The notes: a model not told the origin generated them from the sequence alone. Positions 1 to 13,448 are shown, counted from the stretch's first letter. The stretch: DNA of 64,000 nt from Intoshia linei (GCA_001642005.1 LWCA01000038.1:1-64000); one strand, 5' to 3'. Program-made: numbers and translations.

Positions 1-289
1 ATCCACCGTATTCACCAGACTTAGCACCATCTGATTATTACCTATTTAAAGCTAACCATTACTATGGTAAAAAATACACTTCAAATGAAGGGTTAAAATT
101 GGACATAGAAAAGTTTTTGTCCAATAAAGAAGCGAGTTTTTATGCTAATGGTATAAATAGACTACCGGAACGTTGGAAAAAGACTGTGGAAAGCAATGGT
201 GAATATTATAATATAACTTTATTTTTAATGTAATCAAATAAACTTTTTAATTTTGTTAAAAAAACGACATTACTTATGAAACGACCTAA
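1..289 (+). mobile_element. mariner element, 3' part with transposase C-terminus
   Basis: Positions 3-233 encode the last 76 residues of a mariner-family transposase, open from the window edge to a TAA at 231-233. It carries the catalytic block PPYSPDLAPSDYYLF, in which the D of APSD is the third metal-binding aspartate of the DD34D triad. The stop is followed by a probable 3' terminal inverted repeat (about 263-289) ending in ...GAAACGACCTAA, with a TA after it as the expected target duplication. The visible reading frame is undamaged, so the copy may be young. The 5' half lies outside the window, so activity cannot be judged. It lies in the region expected to be an intron of the esterase gene to its right. 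Confidence 0.88.
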
Positions 290-513
290 TATTTTAAATT
301 TTATTTGAAATTTTTAACCGGTAATATTCATATTGAATTATAATTAACTTTACAGTAAAAATGTTAAAAAAATACAATTGATAATTATATTGAATAGTGA
401 TAAATCTTTTAAATTTTATAAGCACCCTTGAGATAAAGGTACCAAAAAACTTGTCTAAAACAAGATATTAATTAATTTAATAGTTTTTTAATGTAATCAT
501 AATTATTATTATG

Positions 514-532
514 ATACGGCCGCAGGCCGTAT
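514..532. repeat. GC-rich perfect hairpin
   Basis: ATACGGCC and GGCCGTAT form a perfect 8-bp stem around a GCA loop. It stands out in a very AT-rich stretch. Function is unknown; it may be the remnant of a transposon end. The rest of 290-1000 shows nothing recognisable. Confidence 0.6.
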
Positions 533-1000
533 GCGTTAGACCCGTTAATATTACTTAAATCATCAAAAAAAATTTGTTTCAAAAATGACTACAGTAATAT
601 TTAGATTTTTCAATTTCATTTTTTAATATCAAGATTAGATGATTTATATTAACAAAACTGAGACTACCAATATATAAAACAAATTTTTCAGAACCTCTTT
701 AGTAGAGAAATTTCGTAACCATTTATTTTTAATTTTTTATGAATCCGACCATTTTCTTCAAATAGTTTTTCAACCTTCCCCTAAATGTATCTCACTACCA
801 CTTTGAATTTTTAGCCAATTTGGTGTTTCAAGATATTTGAGAATTGTTAGCAATTATAAAATGGGGTTATTTCATAATTTTTTGTTAAAAGATATTTTTC
901 TATTGAGATTAGATAAAACTGAATTTTTTAATATATTCATTGAATTGACCTGCTCTACTTTTTACTTTTGCTATTTACGACAGACGGCATCACATATTAC

Positions 1001-2049
1001 CTTTCAATCCAAGTTTATCATTTTTAAGAAATCCTAAAGCTCCAATTCTATAATTGAAAGAAACTACCAAAACGTTCCCTTGACTAGCAAGATATTTTCC
1101 GTTATAAATGGACAAAGCACTTGTTCCAGAAGTGAATCCTCCACCAAAAATCCAAACCATGACAGTATATATTCTAGTATCATTGTGTGGAACCCATATA
1201 TTTAAATTTAAGCAATCTTCGCTTTGTTTATTTGGAGCATTCCACATTGTTGACCCAGAAAAATTTCTATATGTCTTATCTATAACTTGAGGACAAGAAG
1301 GACCATATTCCATGGCTTTAAAGATTCCTATAAATAAAATTAATTATACTATTAAACGTTGACCTGATTTATATTTTTCTTTGTATGGTTTAGGTTTCTC
1401 AAACCTTAAATCATTAATAGGTGCTACTCCATATGGAATACCTAATTGTATTATGGAGTTTATAACAGATGTTATTACCTAAAAATTGCTTTACAACTTT
1501 TTTTTCGTACCCATTCACATAACTACCAAGAATCTTTCCATTGTCTATTGCTATGCATAGTGAATCATCTACAAATGAAATAATTGTAAATTGACAAACA
1601 GTTTTATTTTTGACAAACAGTCTACATCACCCACTAAATCTAGCGTCTTATCCCATAAACTATTAAAATTACCATTTAAGTGTAAATGTTTGTTCATTGA
1701 ATTACAATTTATTCCAACAGTTACAAATCTGTGTAAAAGTGAAATAAGAAAAATTAATTAAAATAAATGTGAGTCACGTTTTAGTATATTTACCTGAATG
1801 TTTAATTCTCTCTAATATAGTTGATATACTTTAATATTAGATATATTGTTGTATAAGTACATTTAAAATTAAATTAATTAAATGTCAAAATAAACTGTTG
1901 TATATAAGATGTTGTTGATGATATACTGATGTTGGTTTACCGCACTTGTAGATTGAATTTTGAACAAAATAGAATATTATGGGTATGGGAACTATGACTA
2001 ACATAAGCGTTAGGCATACAGCAAAGGGTAGTATCGTAATACGCTTCAT
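1001..2049 (-). CDS. acetylcholinesterase-like carboxylesterase, 5' exons only
   Basis: Exons on the minus strand: 2049-1946 (tentative), 1728-1631 (tentative), 1568-1479, 1441-1364 and 1327-1001, all phase-consistent. The product resembles the N-terminal part of cholinesterases. Visible blocks are LGIPYG, SEDCLNLNIWVP, VMVWIFGGGFTSGTS (oxyanion-hole glycines) and a YRIGALGFL region. The tryptophan of SGSTMWNAPN matches the choline-binding Trp84 of Torpedo acetylcholinesterase, and an Asp sits at the Asp72 position. The two Cys of the first disulfide are present. The tentative first exon starts MKRITILPFAV and gives one hydrophobic segment, a signal peptide or anchor. Introns of 36, 37 and 62 nt are clear. 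The exon with the catalytic Ser (GESAGG) is not seen between 1000 and 1, so the gene either continues left of the window across an intron holding the mariner copy, or is truncated. An ordinary carboxylesterase or neuroligin-type paralogue is the alternative. Confidence 0.75.
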
Positions 2050-2689
2050 ATTGGACAGAAATTGAATAATTCTAAATTATTCATAAAAATATAAATTTTA
2101 CATATACTTGAATCTTTGAAATAAATACTTGAATACTACACCAATTAAATTGAGAAGGGGTGGTCCATTCACATGTACTGATGGACTGATCTCTTATTAC
2201 TAAAACAAAAATAATACATAATTTGAAAAACTTGTCAGTTTCATTTGCCTCAGAAATATTCACATGAGCTTGATAAATAATAATTTTAAATATTAACACA
2301 TTTGTGTACAATATGTATAACAAAATATTTGTTTACAATCAATTTATTGATTACTTGTTATATATATTTACTAGAGTTGAGATATTTATCTCTATATTCT
2401 TTAAGTTAGTTACATGTTATAAATTTTTGTTTTCACAAAATTTGTCAGATAATTTTCAATAAATAAATAACTGTCAAAATGTGTTAAATTTAATTAAATT
2501 TTGTAAAGTTATGAACTAACACGGAGGTAGAAATAGAATTACAGAAAAAATAAAATTATAAAAACCTATTGTCATTTTCAATGTGATAATATATATTCAG
2601 TACCAATGTTATAAATAATTTTAATTAATAAGTAGTTTAATTAATAAGTAATAATAATAATAATTAGTAAGTAATAATTAGTTTTAATT

Positions 2690-3530
2690 TAAATTTTAAA
2701 CAAAATGTTTTGAAAATGAGAATTTGAGATTGAAAAATTTCGAAGGAATAAATTATATAGATTTTCACTCATATTCCTTTATTGGAAATGTGTAAACGTT
2801 CCATGCACATTTTTTTTGAAATTGTAGGAACAATATTTACATTTTCAATTTTTATTTTACATTAATCGTTAATCGAAACATTTGAAAAATATTGGTTGAT
2901 AATATATTAAAAATTATTTTTCACCGGGAATGCGTAGATTTCTCGGGTTGAACTTTTGTATTTATATCAAATGGAATAAGCTCTATCAGAATAATCTTTT
3001 TTTTTAATTTTCTGACCGTTAATAATTTCACATTTTTTGTTTTAATAGATTATTTCGGAAAAAAAATATATGAATACTAAAATGCTTTTTTGACCGTGAA
3101 GGCGCACTTATCAGATTTAAATTTTTTGTTATGAACAGGATACAACTGTACCACCTGTAATTTTTTTAAATTCTAGGGTTTTTTTTATTAAAAAAAGGGT
3201 AATTTGGGGTTTTTGGTCCTGAAGATATATTTTTTTAAATTTAAATTTATGTTAATATTTATGATTTTAAAATCCGTACAATCATCAATTGTAACATCAA
3301 TTGAGTATATATTTTTTTAAATTTTCAAACTCGTTTGATTTTAAAAAACAAAAGGACAATTGGACTTTTTGACCTGTAAAATGTGCGTTTGGGAGGTTGA
3401 AATTTATTTTGCTAACACTCCCGGAATAAACTGTAATTGAAATATGGACTTTATAAATTCTAAAACAGGTAGTTTTTGGAATAAATAGTAACACAGACAA
3501 ACAAATATTGCAAAGCATATTATATAACTA
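2690..3530 (+). repeat. modular dispersed repeat (family R), long copy
   Basis: This is the longest copy of a family present at least fifteen times in the window in both orientations. It begins near TTGAGATTGAAAAATT and ends with GCATATTATATAACTAAGG. Inside, a module of about 100-130 bp recurs in diverged form, containing TTTTGACCGTGAAG, a run of T or A, AATTCTAGG and TTTTAAAATCC. Related copies are at 51060-51740 and 53830-54200. Confidence 0.7.
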
Positions 3531-3699
3531 AGGATTATTATCATTTAGAATTTGTAAAATTGTATTACATCTTTATATTTATCCTTTATTATAAAATTGA
3601 TATGTAAACAATATATTGTATCAATAAATACAGGATTAAGCACATTTCGACCGAAATTTTCGGGTGAATGTTGATATTTAATGTATTGAAATAAATCTC

Positions 3700-4160
3700 A
3701 ATGTTAATTTTTTTTAAAATTCTAAAACTTCATGTGGTCGTGAAACTGCACTTTTTTGAGGTTGCATTCTATCATAATGTTTATGACTTAACTATCCCAG
3801 AATTTATGTTTTTTGAAATTTTAGGACTTTTTTTATTTTGACCCCAAATTTTTTATTTGGGGTTTTGACCATGAAGATATTTGTTTCTGAGGCTGAGATT
3901 TACGGAAATGTTAATGGCTTTAAAACGTGTCCCAAAATTTATGTTATTTAAAATTATAGGGCTTATTATATTTTTAAAATAAAGGGGTACATTGGGTTTT
4001 AATACTGAAGGACTCAGTTTCTGTAAATGAAATTTCCCTTAGAACATTACTTTCGAAAAAATGTACCATAAATAGGTTTTTTATAAATTCAATGGACTGT
4101 TGATGTTATAATTAAACTGTAACACACACTGACATTTAATTTTTAATAAGTAAAAGATTT
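3700..4160 (+). repeat. family R repeat, partial copy
   Basis: It carries modules with GTGGTCGTGAAACTGC, TTTGACCATGAAG and AATACTGAAGGA, then ACACACTGACATTTAATTTT and AATAAGTAAA. This matches the right-hand part of the copies at 12690-12990 and 30380-30840. Confidence 0.6.
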
Positions 4161-4766
4161 ATTATAGTATTTATAGTATTAATACAAAATATTTAGCTGA
4201 CCTACATTTCTACATTACACCAATTTTGTGTGGCGTCAATTCTCTAGTTCGCCATATATTTAAATCTTGACTATAACTCAATAAGTTTCAACCAGTTGTT
4301 CTCAAATCCTAATTTATTTTGACATTTTTGATAATTATGCGAATCGAGGCTCCACTGTATGAGAGTATATACTGTATAGTGCTAACCAAGTTAAATCAGA
4401 ATTTGAACATTAAATGTAACCAGTCCATTAAACTATCCACAATTGTACATGAGATTAACATAAGAAACAGAGTAGAAACTAAATTAATTTGTTATTACAT
4501 AATTGACCATTCAAAAAACTGGTACATTTTTTTTAGTTTCATGTGATTTAGAAAAGTTAATTTATATTTTAAACTTCCCTCAATTCTCAACATTTAAAAA
4601 ATACAAAAATGTATAATTAAACTTTAATTAAAATTTAGTTAAAATTAAAAAAAACAATTTGAGAGGAAGATTAATTTATTTATACTCAATAATCTCGAAA
4701 TTCGAGCGATATTTTAATTGACGTGATAAATTATTTGCGATTCATTTATTGAAAGATAAATCTGAA

Positions 4767-7700
4767 ATGTTTAACAGTATACGTCGACTTAATTGTTTGG
4801 CAAAAAGACCCTTTATGATTACAAACCGATACTTTGGAAATGTAAAAAGTTCTACAGTATCAAACTTCAAATCTAACCAGAGAAACTTTAGAGAAAAAGA
4901 TCAGGAAATGAGCGGTGGTAAAATTTTTAGACATCTAACATATAGACTAAATACAAATGGCTTGATAAACCGAAATGATATAAACTCGGCTTTGAATAAT
5001 TTACATTCAAAATCTCAAGATTATCCATATTACTATAATTTGATACTATCTAGTTGCATGAATCTGAAAAATTTAAACAATGGTGAACGTTTTGATATAA
5101 TGAAATCATTATGGAAAAATTTAAGTGAAATGGAAAACCCTTTAACTACACAACTCTACAATACAAAATTGCAAGTAATGCTCAACTGTAAAGTTTTTGT
5201 TGATCCATTTAATTATTTAAAAGTTATGAAAAATAATAATTTGACACCCAACCAAGCTACATACAATTTATTAATTAGCCATTGTGCTCACAAAAAAGAA
5301 ATTGATTCAATGACTAAACTTTATGATATTTATAAAACAAAAAACTTTGCCGAGTCAATAAATTTAAAAAATAATTTTATTATTGGTCATTTACTTAATG
5401 AAGATGTTGAAACTGCTTATTCGTTGTTGGACGAATTGAAGAATTCTAAAAATTTGTGTCCGGATCGCAACACTTTTCAAATTTTTCTCAATTATTATGC
5501 CAAAAATGGGAACTTGGAAATGTTTGACGAGAGTCTTAAAGAAATGAATGCTCAAGAAATTCATTTGAATGCTGATATGGCTGTTGAACTTGTTGATCAA
5601 TTTATTGAAACTAATGTTGGTTACGCTAAGAAGGTGCGTTTGTATTTTTATTTTTTTAATGTTTCAGTTTCAATTCATCTATTTTTAGATTATGGATATG
5701 GTTTCAAAGGATGGGTACATTCATCGATCTTGCATATTTTATATAATGAAACTCGCGTCAGAAAAAAAATTGAACAAATTGAATATTGTTGCCGATTTAT
5801 TACCGTTTGATCATAATTACGTGTATAGGACTTTCTTTTCCACTCTTATTCGCAGAAATGATGTATCATTTTTATTTTTTGTAGTTTTAATGTGTTATAG
5901 AAGGAAGATATGATTGCTGAGTATTTACTTCAATATGAAAAAAAATTCCCACATTCAAATGCTCGATTATTTGATGACAATTTGTTGAATGATGTTTGGG
6001 AAAATAGAGGTAATTTATGTTTAAATTATCATTTCGTTCATTATTAATTAAATTAGCATATTTTATTATTTTACTAATCAAAAATTCAAATCAATTTTAG
6101 TATGATAGTTATTTATAGACCAAGTTAGTATTTTAGTTAGATATTTGATCTTAACTTAAGACTTGGGGTTGGTAAAATTTGACTTTTTTGGGTTGGATTA
6201 AGAGGTTGTTTTAAAATCGGATTTTTCAATTTTTCAGCTGGTAACACCTTTGGCTATGATTTATTTTATTTTTATTATGGGTACTTGGGTTTGACCGTGA
6301 AGATTATAAGGCAAATTTCACATAAAATTAACATTTTTGCAAAAGGACCAGAAAAAACTGCATGTTTAAATTTTAAATCGTTACATCTGAAGTGGGGAAG
6401 CATTTAATTTGCGAAGGCCTCACTAACGTCCCAAAAAAATTTAATAAGGCCGCATTTTTTTAAATAAAATTTAATTAAATTCAGCAGTGCTTCTCATGGG
6501 GGTGACTGGTCACCCCAAGGGATGAATACGAACATTTTAGATGATTGGGATGAAGGATACATTTTTTTGCATGTTTTATTTAATTTAGTAAAATCTTATG
6601 AGAAAAAGCCAAAATTTTACTAACTCTTAATTAAAAATCCTTCCATCTGATCCCATAAGAAAAAATCTAATTTTACGTTGAAAAAAAACTATTTTTCACA
6701 ATATTTTTCTGAAAAATCGCTTTTACCAAAATGTATATTTTAAAAATAATTCAAATTGTTCAGAAGGCTGCACTTTCCCCAACTCTGGGTTACTTATCAA
6801 TCTATAACTAATCAATTCTTAAATTTTGACCTTAAATTTAATTATAATTTAGATGCATTTTTCAAATTATTGGAAGCTTGCGAAAAAATTGTATTAACCT
6901 TTCAATATTTGAATATATCTCTAATATTTAGAATGTAACGTTTATTAGAAAACTCTTGAATCGAAAATTGAGCTTATTGATAAAAGCCAAAGACATACCG
7001 GGTACATTAAATAATTAATAAAATGTTATACTAGGGGTGTTCCAAAATTTTAAAAATTAAGTTCAGGTTCGGAAAAAGTTGAGTAATTAATCAAAAATGA
7101 CTACAAGGAAAAATAATTAAATTAGATAAAAATTTGCGGAGACGCTTGCCATTTTAAAGATCCCATACAAAAATGTTCTACAAATATTAAATTATAAATT
7201 TATTTAATTGCATGTTGTCATCGAATGTGCTAGTTATGATTTGAAACATCTTGTTGTGATCACCTCTTACTTTTTATTATATCGATGTTTAAAGTTTTTA
7301 TAATTTTATAAAAATTTTCACTAAAAACAAAAATAAATGAGGTAGAATTGAATTTGAAGATGCAAATGAACAATCAAAACATAGCTACATTGTCTCATAA
7401 CATTCCAGTTAATAAAGTTAAATATTTTTGTATAAAATTTTTAAAATGGCAAGCATTGCCGCAAAAAATTCTCCAAAATAATTTTTTTTTAGTGTAGGCA
7501 TAAAACTAACATACGCGATTTTATCTGTTCCTGCACCATAAAATTTCCAAAAAACTACTAAAATTCACATCCTAATTATGGAGTCCTGATTATTCGAAAA
7601 TTTGAAAAACCGGTTATCGAATAATTCCGGTTATTTGAACAACGATTATCCGATTAATCAGAATTTAAAATTTTTTAAAATTTTGTTTGTGTGTGTTCCA

Positions 7701-10700
7701 CTTTATTTCCGTAACTACCCGTATTAGAATTTTATAAAGTCCACATTTTAATTACAGTTTTTATCTGGGGGTGTGCGCAAATAAATTTCAACATCATAAA
7801 CTCACATCTTACGGGTCAAAAAGTCCAATTGTCCTTTTTTTTTGATATCAAACGAGTTTGAAAATTTAAAAAAATATATACTTTCGTACGGATTTTAAAA
7901 TCGTGAATTTAGACTATTTATGACAATTTTTAGGACTGTATTTACTTTATTTTTAATATTATACACACAAGCTGTCTAATAAATTAAAAAAATGGAATAA
8001 CAATTGTTTTTAAAATTTTTTACGCAAATGTTAACAAACAAAAAATTAAGATGGAATAAAATTCACTTTAAAATAAAAAAGTAATGTAATATATGACTTC
8101 AATTTTATATTTATGAAATTTTTGAAAATCCGATTATTCGAAATATATTCCGATTATTTTTCTCCGATTATTGTAAGCGATTAACCGGGTTTTCGATTAA
8201 TCGGATATCATACCCTAATTTTAATGCAGTGAAGACTTTTCAGTTGGTGTGTCAAAAAAAATGTTTTGCATTTTCTTTTGTAGTTGCATGTCATTTTTAA
8301 ATAATAAATAATTTTAGGTACGTATACTTTTCTATTATTACTCACTTTTGAGTTAATCTTTCCACACCATGTTAAAAATATCAAATAAGCTTTTTACCAG
8401 GGTGTCAGGTAGAATTCCTGTACGAGTTGCTAGTTACCCTCGTGTCATATTTTTGCCATCACTGTCCTAATGTATCATTTTTTTGATATATATTTTAGAA
8501 TTATATAACGTATTCAATTTGTTGCCCACATTGAATGACCCGAGAGTACAATTAGTTTTAATGATTGATAATCTATTAGAAATGGGTGAATCTTATGAAA
8601 ATATTTTGGAAAAGTTAAAGGTTGCTTTACTTTGATTAAATTTTATAATGAGTGTATTCTTAGGAAGTTGGATTTACAGAAAGTGAAATTGATTTTAAAC
8701 CATTTTTATCCATGGCTAAAGCCGGAAAATTTGAAGAACTTAATAGTTATTCAGGTATTGTTTGCTCAATGTTGTAAAATTTATAAAAATTTAGATGACG
8801 AATTAAATAATTACAGATCCGTGTTTTCGTATGATCAAGGTTACAATTTCAATGTAAACAGTGATAATTTCGACCAATTTGTGAAGGTAATCATTATTTA
8901 TTATCTCAATGGTGGTCAATTTGCTGATACCAATATCATTTTTTTAAATTTATAAAGGCCTAATTTGTAAAATGTAAACTGAATACAATGACGCTTTTGA
9001 GTCTCAGAAATTTTTAATGTTTGGAACTAAGTACTAGGAAAAAGGAATTTATGGTTGCTAAAATTTTGGATTTTTATTTTGTGGTTGGATTAAGAGTTTT
9101 TTCTCGTAAGGTTTGGTAAAATTCAAGTTTTAAAAAAAAATTAGGAAAAGAAATTTTACCTTAATTTAAGGCTTAAGGGTTGGTAATTTGGATTGTTTAT
9201 TTTGGGGTTGTATTAAAAAAAATTTTGTAAAATTGTAAGAATATTTTTACATAAAGGGCTAAGATTCGGTATAAAATCCCATTATCTGGTAACTACAATA
9301 ATGTATTTTACAAAAATAAACTAATTTCTTAATTTTGCTTGTAATAAAATTAGAAATGCTGGTAATAAAATTTTGACCAGCAATGTTACTAACATCTTTC
9401 ACTATAATAGATTAAGTTTGTTTAGTTTCTGAAAACTGTTAGATTGGATAGATCCAATTTACTTTCAAATTTATTACTATCTAAAGAAAGTGCCGTTTCC
9501 GACAGGATTGTTGAATATATAATAGAAAATAATTCTCTAAACACTATCTGGTTCAATCGAAATCAGGACCGACTGAAGGATAATATTAGTGAAGATTTGT
9601 TTAATTCGTTGAGTGATTCTGTTGAAAACTCAAAAAGAAGGCACAGTTACAGTTCTTTAGACTTGCATGAATTGAAAAAACTCTATGAAACTATACCAGA
9701 AAATGATCAAGACACGATATTTGCCATTAAAGATAAACTTGCTAAGAAATTTTATTATGCTGGGGTATTTCTAGAAAATCATTTTTTTTATTCAAAATTA
9801 GGAGAAAACTGAATTTTTAAAACTTTATAATGAAATTGAACAAAACCCGTCCTTTGATTTGTCAAAACGAAATTCTCAAGTTTTGGTGGAAATGGCGTTG
9901 CGGTCATACATTAAATATAATGATTTTGAAAATGCAAAACTCACTCTGAATAAAATGTAAGATTACGATTGTATTTAAATTTATTATAATTAGACCGAAA
10001 GATTGCAAATTATTTGCCAGGTGTTCATTAGATATGGCTTGCATATCTTTTAGAATGAATAATGATGAAGGTAATAATAATTGTATATTTCAACATTTAA
10101 ACAAATTTAGAGGCAATGGAATACCTTAGTTCATTCAAGGATTCAACAAATCTGAATTCAGAGTCAACCGTAGCCAATTTTGGATTTATGAATTTAATGG
10201 CGACTTTAAAGGATAATGGTAAAATGGACCATGTTGAAAAATGCTTTGAATCCTGTCTGGATGCTATCAAGGTGAGGAATAATTTCTCGGAAGTTAGTTT
10301 TGCTTTTATTGACACATTTTTGAACCCAAAAAATGAAGAAATGATTATTAGTTTGATAAAAACCATGTCTGCCAATCAAATCTTACCTCAACCTTATGAA
10401 TTGTTTATGAAATTAGACTCTTCTTATTCCCCAGAATTTTTAAAAGAAGGTTCATTTATCTTTCTTTTATTTAATATATCTAGTCAATGACATATTTTCT
10501 GCTACTTACGGAACTCAATCTATACTACTAAATTCTATATTCAGTTGTTTGAAATTTGATCAAATTAAGGATGCCAGGAAAAAATTGGGACAATTAATTA
10601 GTTTGGACAGATTATACCTCAGCAATATTTGTCGCTCTTGTGCAGAAAACCAGGATTCTGAAACACTTAAAAAGTTTTTGGAAGTTTCAAACGACACGTC

Positions 10701-11271
10701 ATTCATTAGACGAGATATCGTCTTTTATTACATGTTGAGAGCTCTCGGTAATCTACTATTTATAAAAAACTGATTGTTTCTATAGTTAGACAAGGCAATT
10801 ACAAACAAGCCCTCGATTGCCTGGAAAAGCATGAAGATTATGGAATTTATAACACACAGTTGCACAAAAATTACATGAAAAGATACAGTTCATTGGCTCG
10901 TATTGATTTACCAGATAATTTGATATCAGAACAAGAATCCACGGTTGATAGTTTTGTCGTTATCAGTGATCATTTACAATGCCTTGCAAGCACATCTAAT
11001 GTATTACTGAATTAACATTTTGATTTTATATTTATTAGATTGAAGAATTTAAAAATTTAATTGAACATGGTGAACAGAATGTTAAGGAGTTGGCTTTTCA
11101 AAAATTGCTCGCTCATTTTGGTTTTATTTATCTATTCATTATTTTATTATTTTAGATATGAATGACAGTGAAAAAGTCAAACATTATTTTGAAAAATATG
11201 CCTTTTATCAATTATCTTTAAATAGATTAAATATAAAAGATCAATATAAAGTTATTAGGGCAATTTCATAA
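4767..11271 (+). CDS. LRPPRC: LRPPRC-like mitochondrial PPR protein
   Basis: Fourteen exons, 1013 codons: 4767-5633, 5689-5862, 5901-6009, 8499-8620, 8664-8754, 8795-8886, 9426-9764, 9802-9956, 9994-10070, 10111-10449, 10484-10747, 10786-11000, 11039-11120, 11156-11271; all phases agree. LRPPRC is a pentatricopeptide-repeat protein that, with SLIRP, stabilises mitochondrial mRNAs and promotes their polyadenylation. The N-terminus MFNSIRRLNCLAKRPF is basic and fits a mitochondrial presequence; an in-frame TTG upstream is not needed. PPR-type helical pairs are clear around residues 135-280 (TPNQATYNLLISHC, CPDRNTFQIFLNYY). The C-terminal segment LHKNYMKRYSSLARIDLP matches the LRPPRC end. It is shorter than the vertebrate protein (about 1390 residues). 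Intron 3 (2.5 kb) holds repeats; most other introns are 34-43 nt. The gene converges on UQCRB with an 18-bp gap. Confidence 0.85.
6010..8498. repeat. repeat-filled third intron of LRPPRC
   Basis: This 2.5-kb intron contains a segment at about 6480-6550 with the palindrome GGTGACTGGTCACC, repeated at about 22580-22680. It also has TTTTACCAA-type satellite-like text (6600-6740), a TAGGGGTGT end near 7033 that resembles a hAT terminus, and a reverse-oriented family R copy at about 7680-7960. No exon is seen inside. Confidence 0.55.
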
Positions 11272-11289
11272 TTTATTGTTAATAAAATT

Positions 11290-11683
11290 TTAAATTTCCT
11301 TGTCTTGTCGTTTCCATTCCTCTATTTCATCGAATTCTGATTGTACTTCCATTATATACTCGTGCAAATATGGCGTTTGCTAAATTATTATTCAAAAGGT
11401 TTTAAAGTTCATCTACTTGATTAAATGGTATCTGATCTTCTACTGGTAGATAAGATTTACTTAGGGATAATTGGTTGCATCGAATGATACGAAAGTTTCT
11501 TAAATCCTGAATTTCAGATGGTAGTCTTCGTACAGCTTCTGCAATAATTGGGTCGTCTTCTGGGTACGTATCTTCAACGTGTAATCCTTAATTTTAATAC
11601 ATTTCAGATTATAGATTACCATATGCAACATAATCGTATTCTGGTTTAGCATAATAAGATAGTGGTCCACGGTAAGTAGCCAT
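11290..11683 (-). CDS. UQCRB: cytochrome bc1 complex subunit 7 (UQCRB)
   Basis: Three exons (11683-11620, 11586-11417, 11379-11290) encode 107 residues, close to the usual 110 or so. The protein is the small matrix-side subunit of respiratory complex III that contacts cytochrome b. Diagnostic matches are GLHVEDTYPEDDP (family G-LMRDDTIYEDED), AVRRLPSEIQDLRNFRI, QLSLSKSYLPVEDQ and a C-terminus with PYLHEYI and EEW. The introns are only 33 and 37 nt; both keep phase and restore the family sequence across the junction. The gene faces LRPPRC tail to tail. An AATAAA signal on this strand lies at 11277-11272, between the two stop codons. Confidence 0.88.
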
Positions 11684-13448
11684 TTTTCTGGAAGTTTTAA
11701 AATACACTAAAATGTAAGCTATATTAATATAAAGATTTTTAATTTGTGTGTAACGAGATTCATACTATGCATTGGCGATTGTAATGATGGAAAAATAAAA
11801 CAGCTACATTTAATTTGATAATTATATATTTTTTTAATCAAATAAATAAAACGTGTTGATTTGATTTTCTAAAAAAATTAAACTCAGCCCTACAATTGGA
11901 ACCAAAGTGAGCCTTTTTTTATTCAATTTTATAATTAGTAAATAGAATATTAATGAAAAAATTTAAGAGTTTTCAGTAAATGATTAGGGTAGACGATTTT
12001 TTGTTAACTACAAAATCAAACCTTTAGAAAAACGTTAATTTTTTTAATATTTCTCACTATAAAAAAAGCGCTTTCAGAGAAAATGTATGTAAATTATAAA
12101 ATTACTAAAATGAAAAAAATAGTTAAGAAACAATACTTAAATAAGAGGTGGGTCGAATCCGGTCCACATAATCATTTTTTAATGTATTATTAGTGTGCAC
12201 TGTTGTCAGCGCACAGAGTTTAAGAAATACTGCTCGATTTCATTGGAACAAGACATTGATAATTACTAATTATCAATTTTAAATTTAAAAAATTACCTGA
12301 TCTTCCCAAAATTGTTCTATATGAGTTTAAAAATTTAGGAACAACTAAATTTCTTAATTAATATTTTCAAAGCCAATTACAAATACCATTAATAAGTTTT
12401 ATCATTTTTAACTTGCAAGTTTAATATCAAAATAAAGACCTTTATTTACAGATACATTTGTAGTACATTTGTGTTTATTTATGAATCATATATCATAAAT
12501 TATGATACAAATTGGATATGAAATATCCATAAAATTAGAGTTTCCAACTCTGTTAAATAATGTAAAGGATATTAATATTACTGAAAGAACTAATATTAAG
12601 CATGAGACCTCTCTTCGGAGTAGAGGAATTTTTGTAAAATGACGAATCATTTGATAAAAATTATTATGGGGGAATATTTTCATTGTTTTGACCATGAAGT
12701 TATGCGTGCCTGAGGTTGAGATTAACGACAATGTTAATGATTTTAAAACGCGTCCTAGAATGTATGTTATGTAATGTATATGTACATTTTTGGGCTGATT
12801 TTTTTTAAAAAAAAAAGAAAATTGGGTTTTTGACCCTGAAGAACTCAAATTCTGAAACTGAAAAATAGATAAAAACACGCTCTGGGAAAAACTATATTAG
12901 AAATTGGTATTTTTAAATCCAGCGACTTTCAATTTTTTCAATAAATGGTGACACACACAGACATTCATTTTTATATACATGTAAGTATAGGATTTTACTC
13001 GTGTTTCGGACAAAAATTTTTCGTTTCATTCGTACATATCACCTCAACACGATCCGATGCAGAACTTTACTAATACATAATCATTACGTACAGAACATTA
13101 CGTCGTAATGTATAAATCAGTACATAACAATTATACGGGTACATTTATAACCGTTATATTGTACTACAAGGGTTCCCAAAGTGGGTCCAAACTGAGATAA
13201 ACAGAGACACAGTAATACATACTGTGGTGGATAGATATGGTGCCACCACATAACTATGATGCAATACAAATATCCAAAATTCGTCAAAATTAAATAAATA
13301 CATGTAGTTAAAATAAGCTTATTTATTAATCTAAAATGTTACATTATTGAAACATGAATGAAGAGTGTATTAAATGTATTTCAATTGTTATCTTTGCTTC
13401 AAATTTGGTATCTGAAATGCTAAAATATATTTTAAAACAAAAAACTAG
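11684..13448. other. intergenic; one family R repeat copy
   Basis: About 1.8 kb without a recognised gene. It holds a family R fragment at 12690-12990 (TTGACCATGAAGTTATGC, then ACACACACAGACATTCATTTTT) and a possible decayed hAT end, CAAGGGTTCCCAAAGTGGG, near 13168. Nothing else stands out. Confidence 0.5.

Larger units (their letters stand above)
2050..4766. other. intergenic, dispersed repeats only
   Basis: No gene is recognised. Two copies of the modular repeat family fill most of it (about 2690-3530 and 3700-4160). The start of the LRPPRC gene follows. Short open frames here are within repeats and show no protein family. Confidence 0.6.

Noticed and set aside
4749-4766. Upstream TTG as the LRPPRC start
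   Set aside because: An ATG follows at 4767 and opens a good mitochondrial presequence; a TTG start is not expected in a nuclear animal gene.
12486-12878. Minus-strand open frame of 130 codons
   Set aside because: It covers a family R fragment and AT-rich sequence, with no domain and no short-intron structure.
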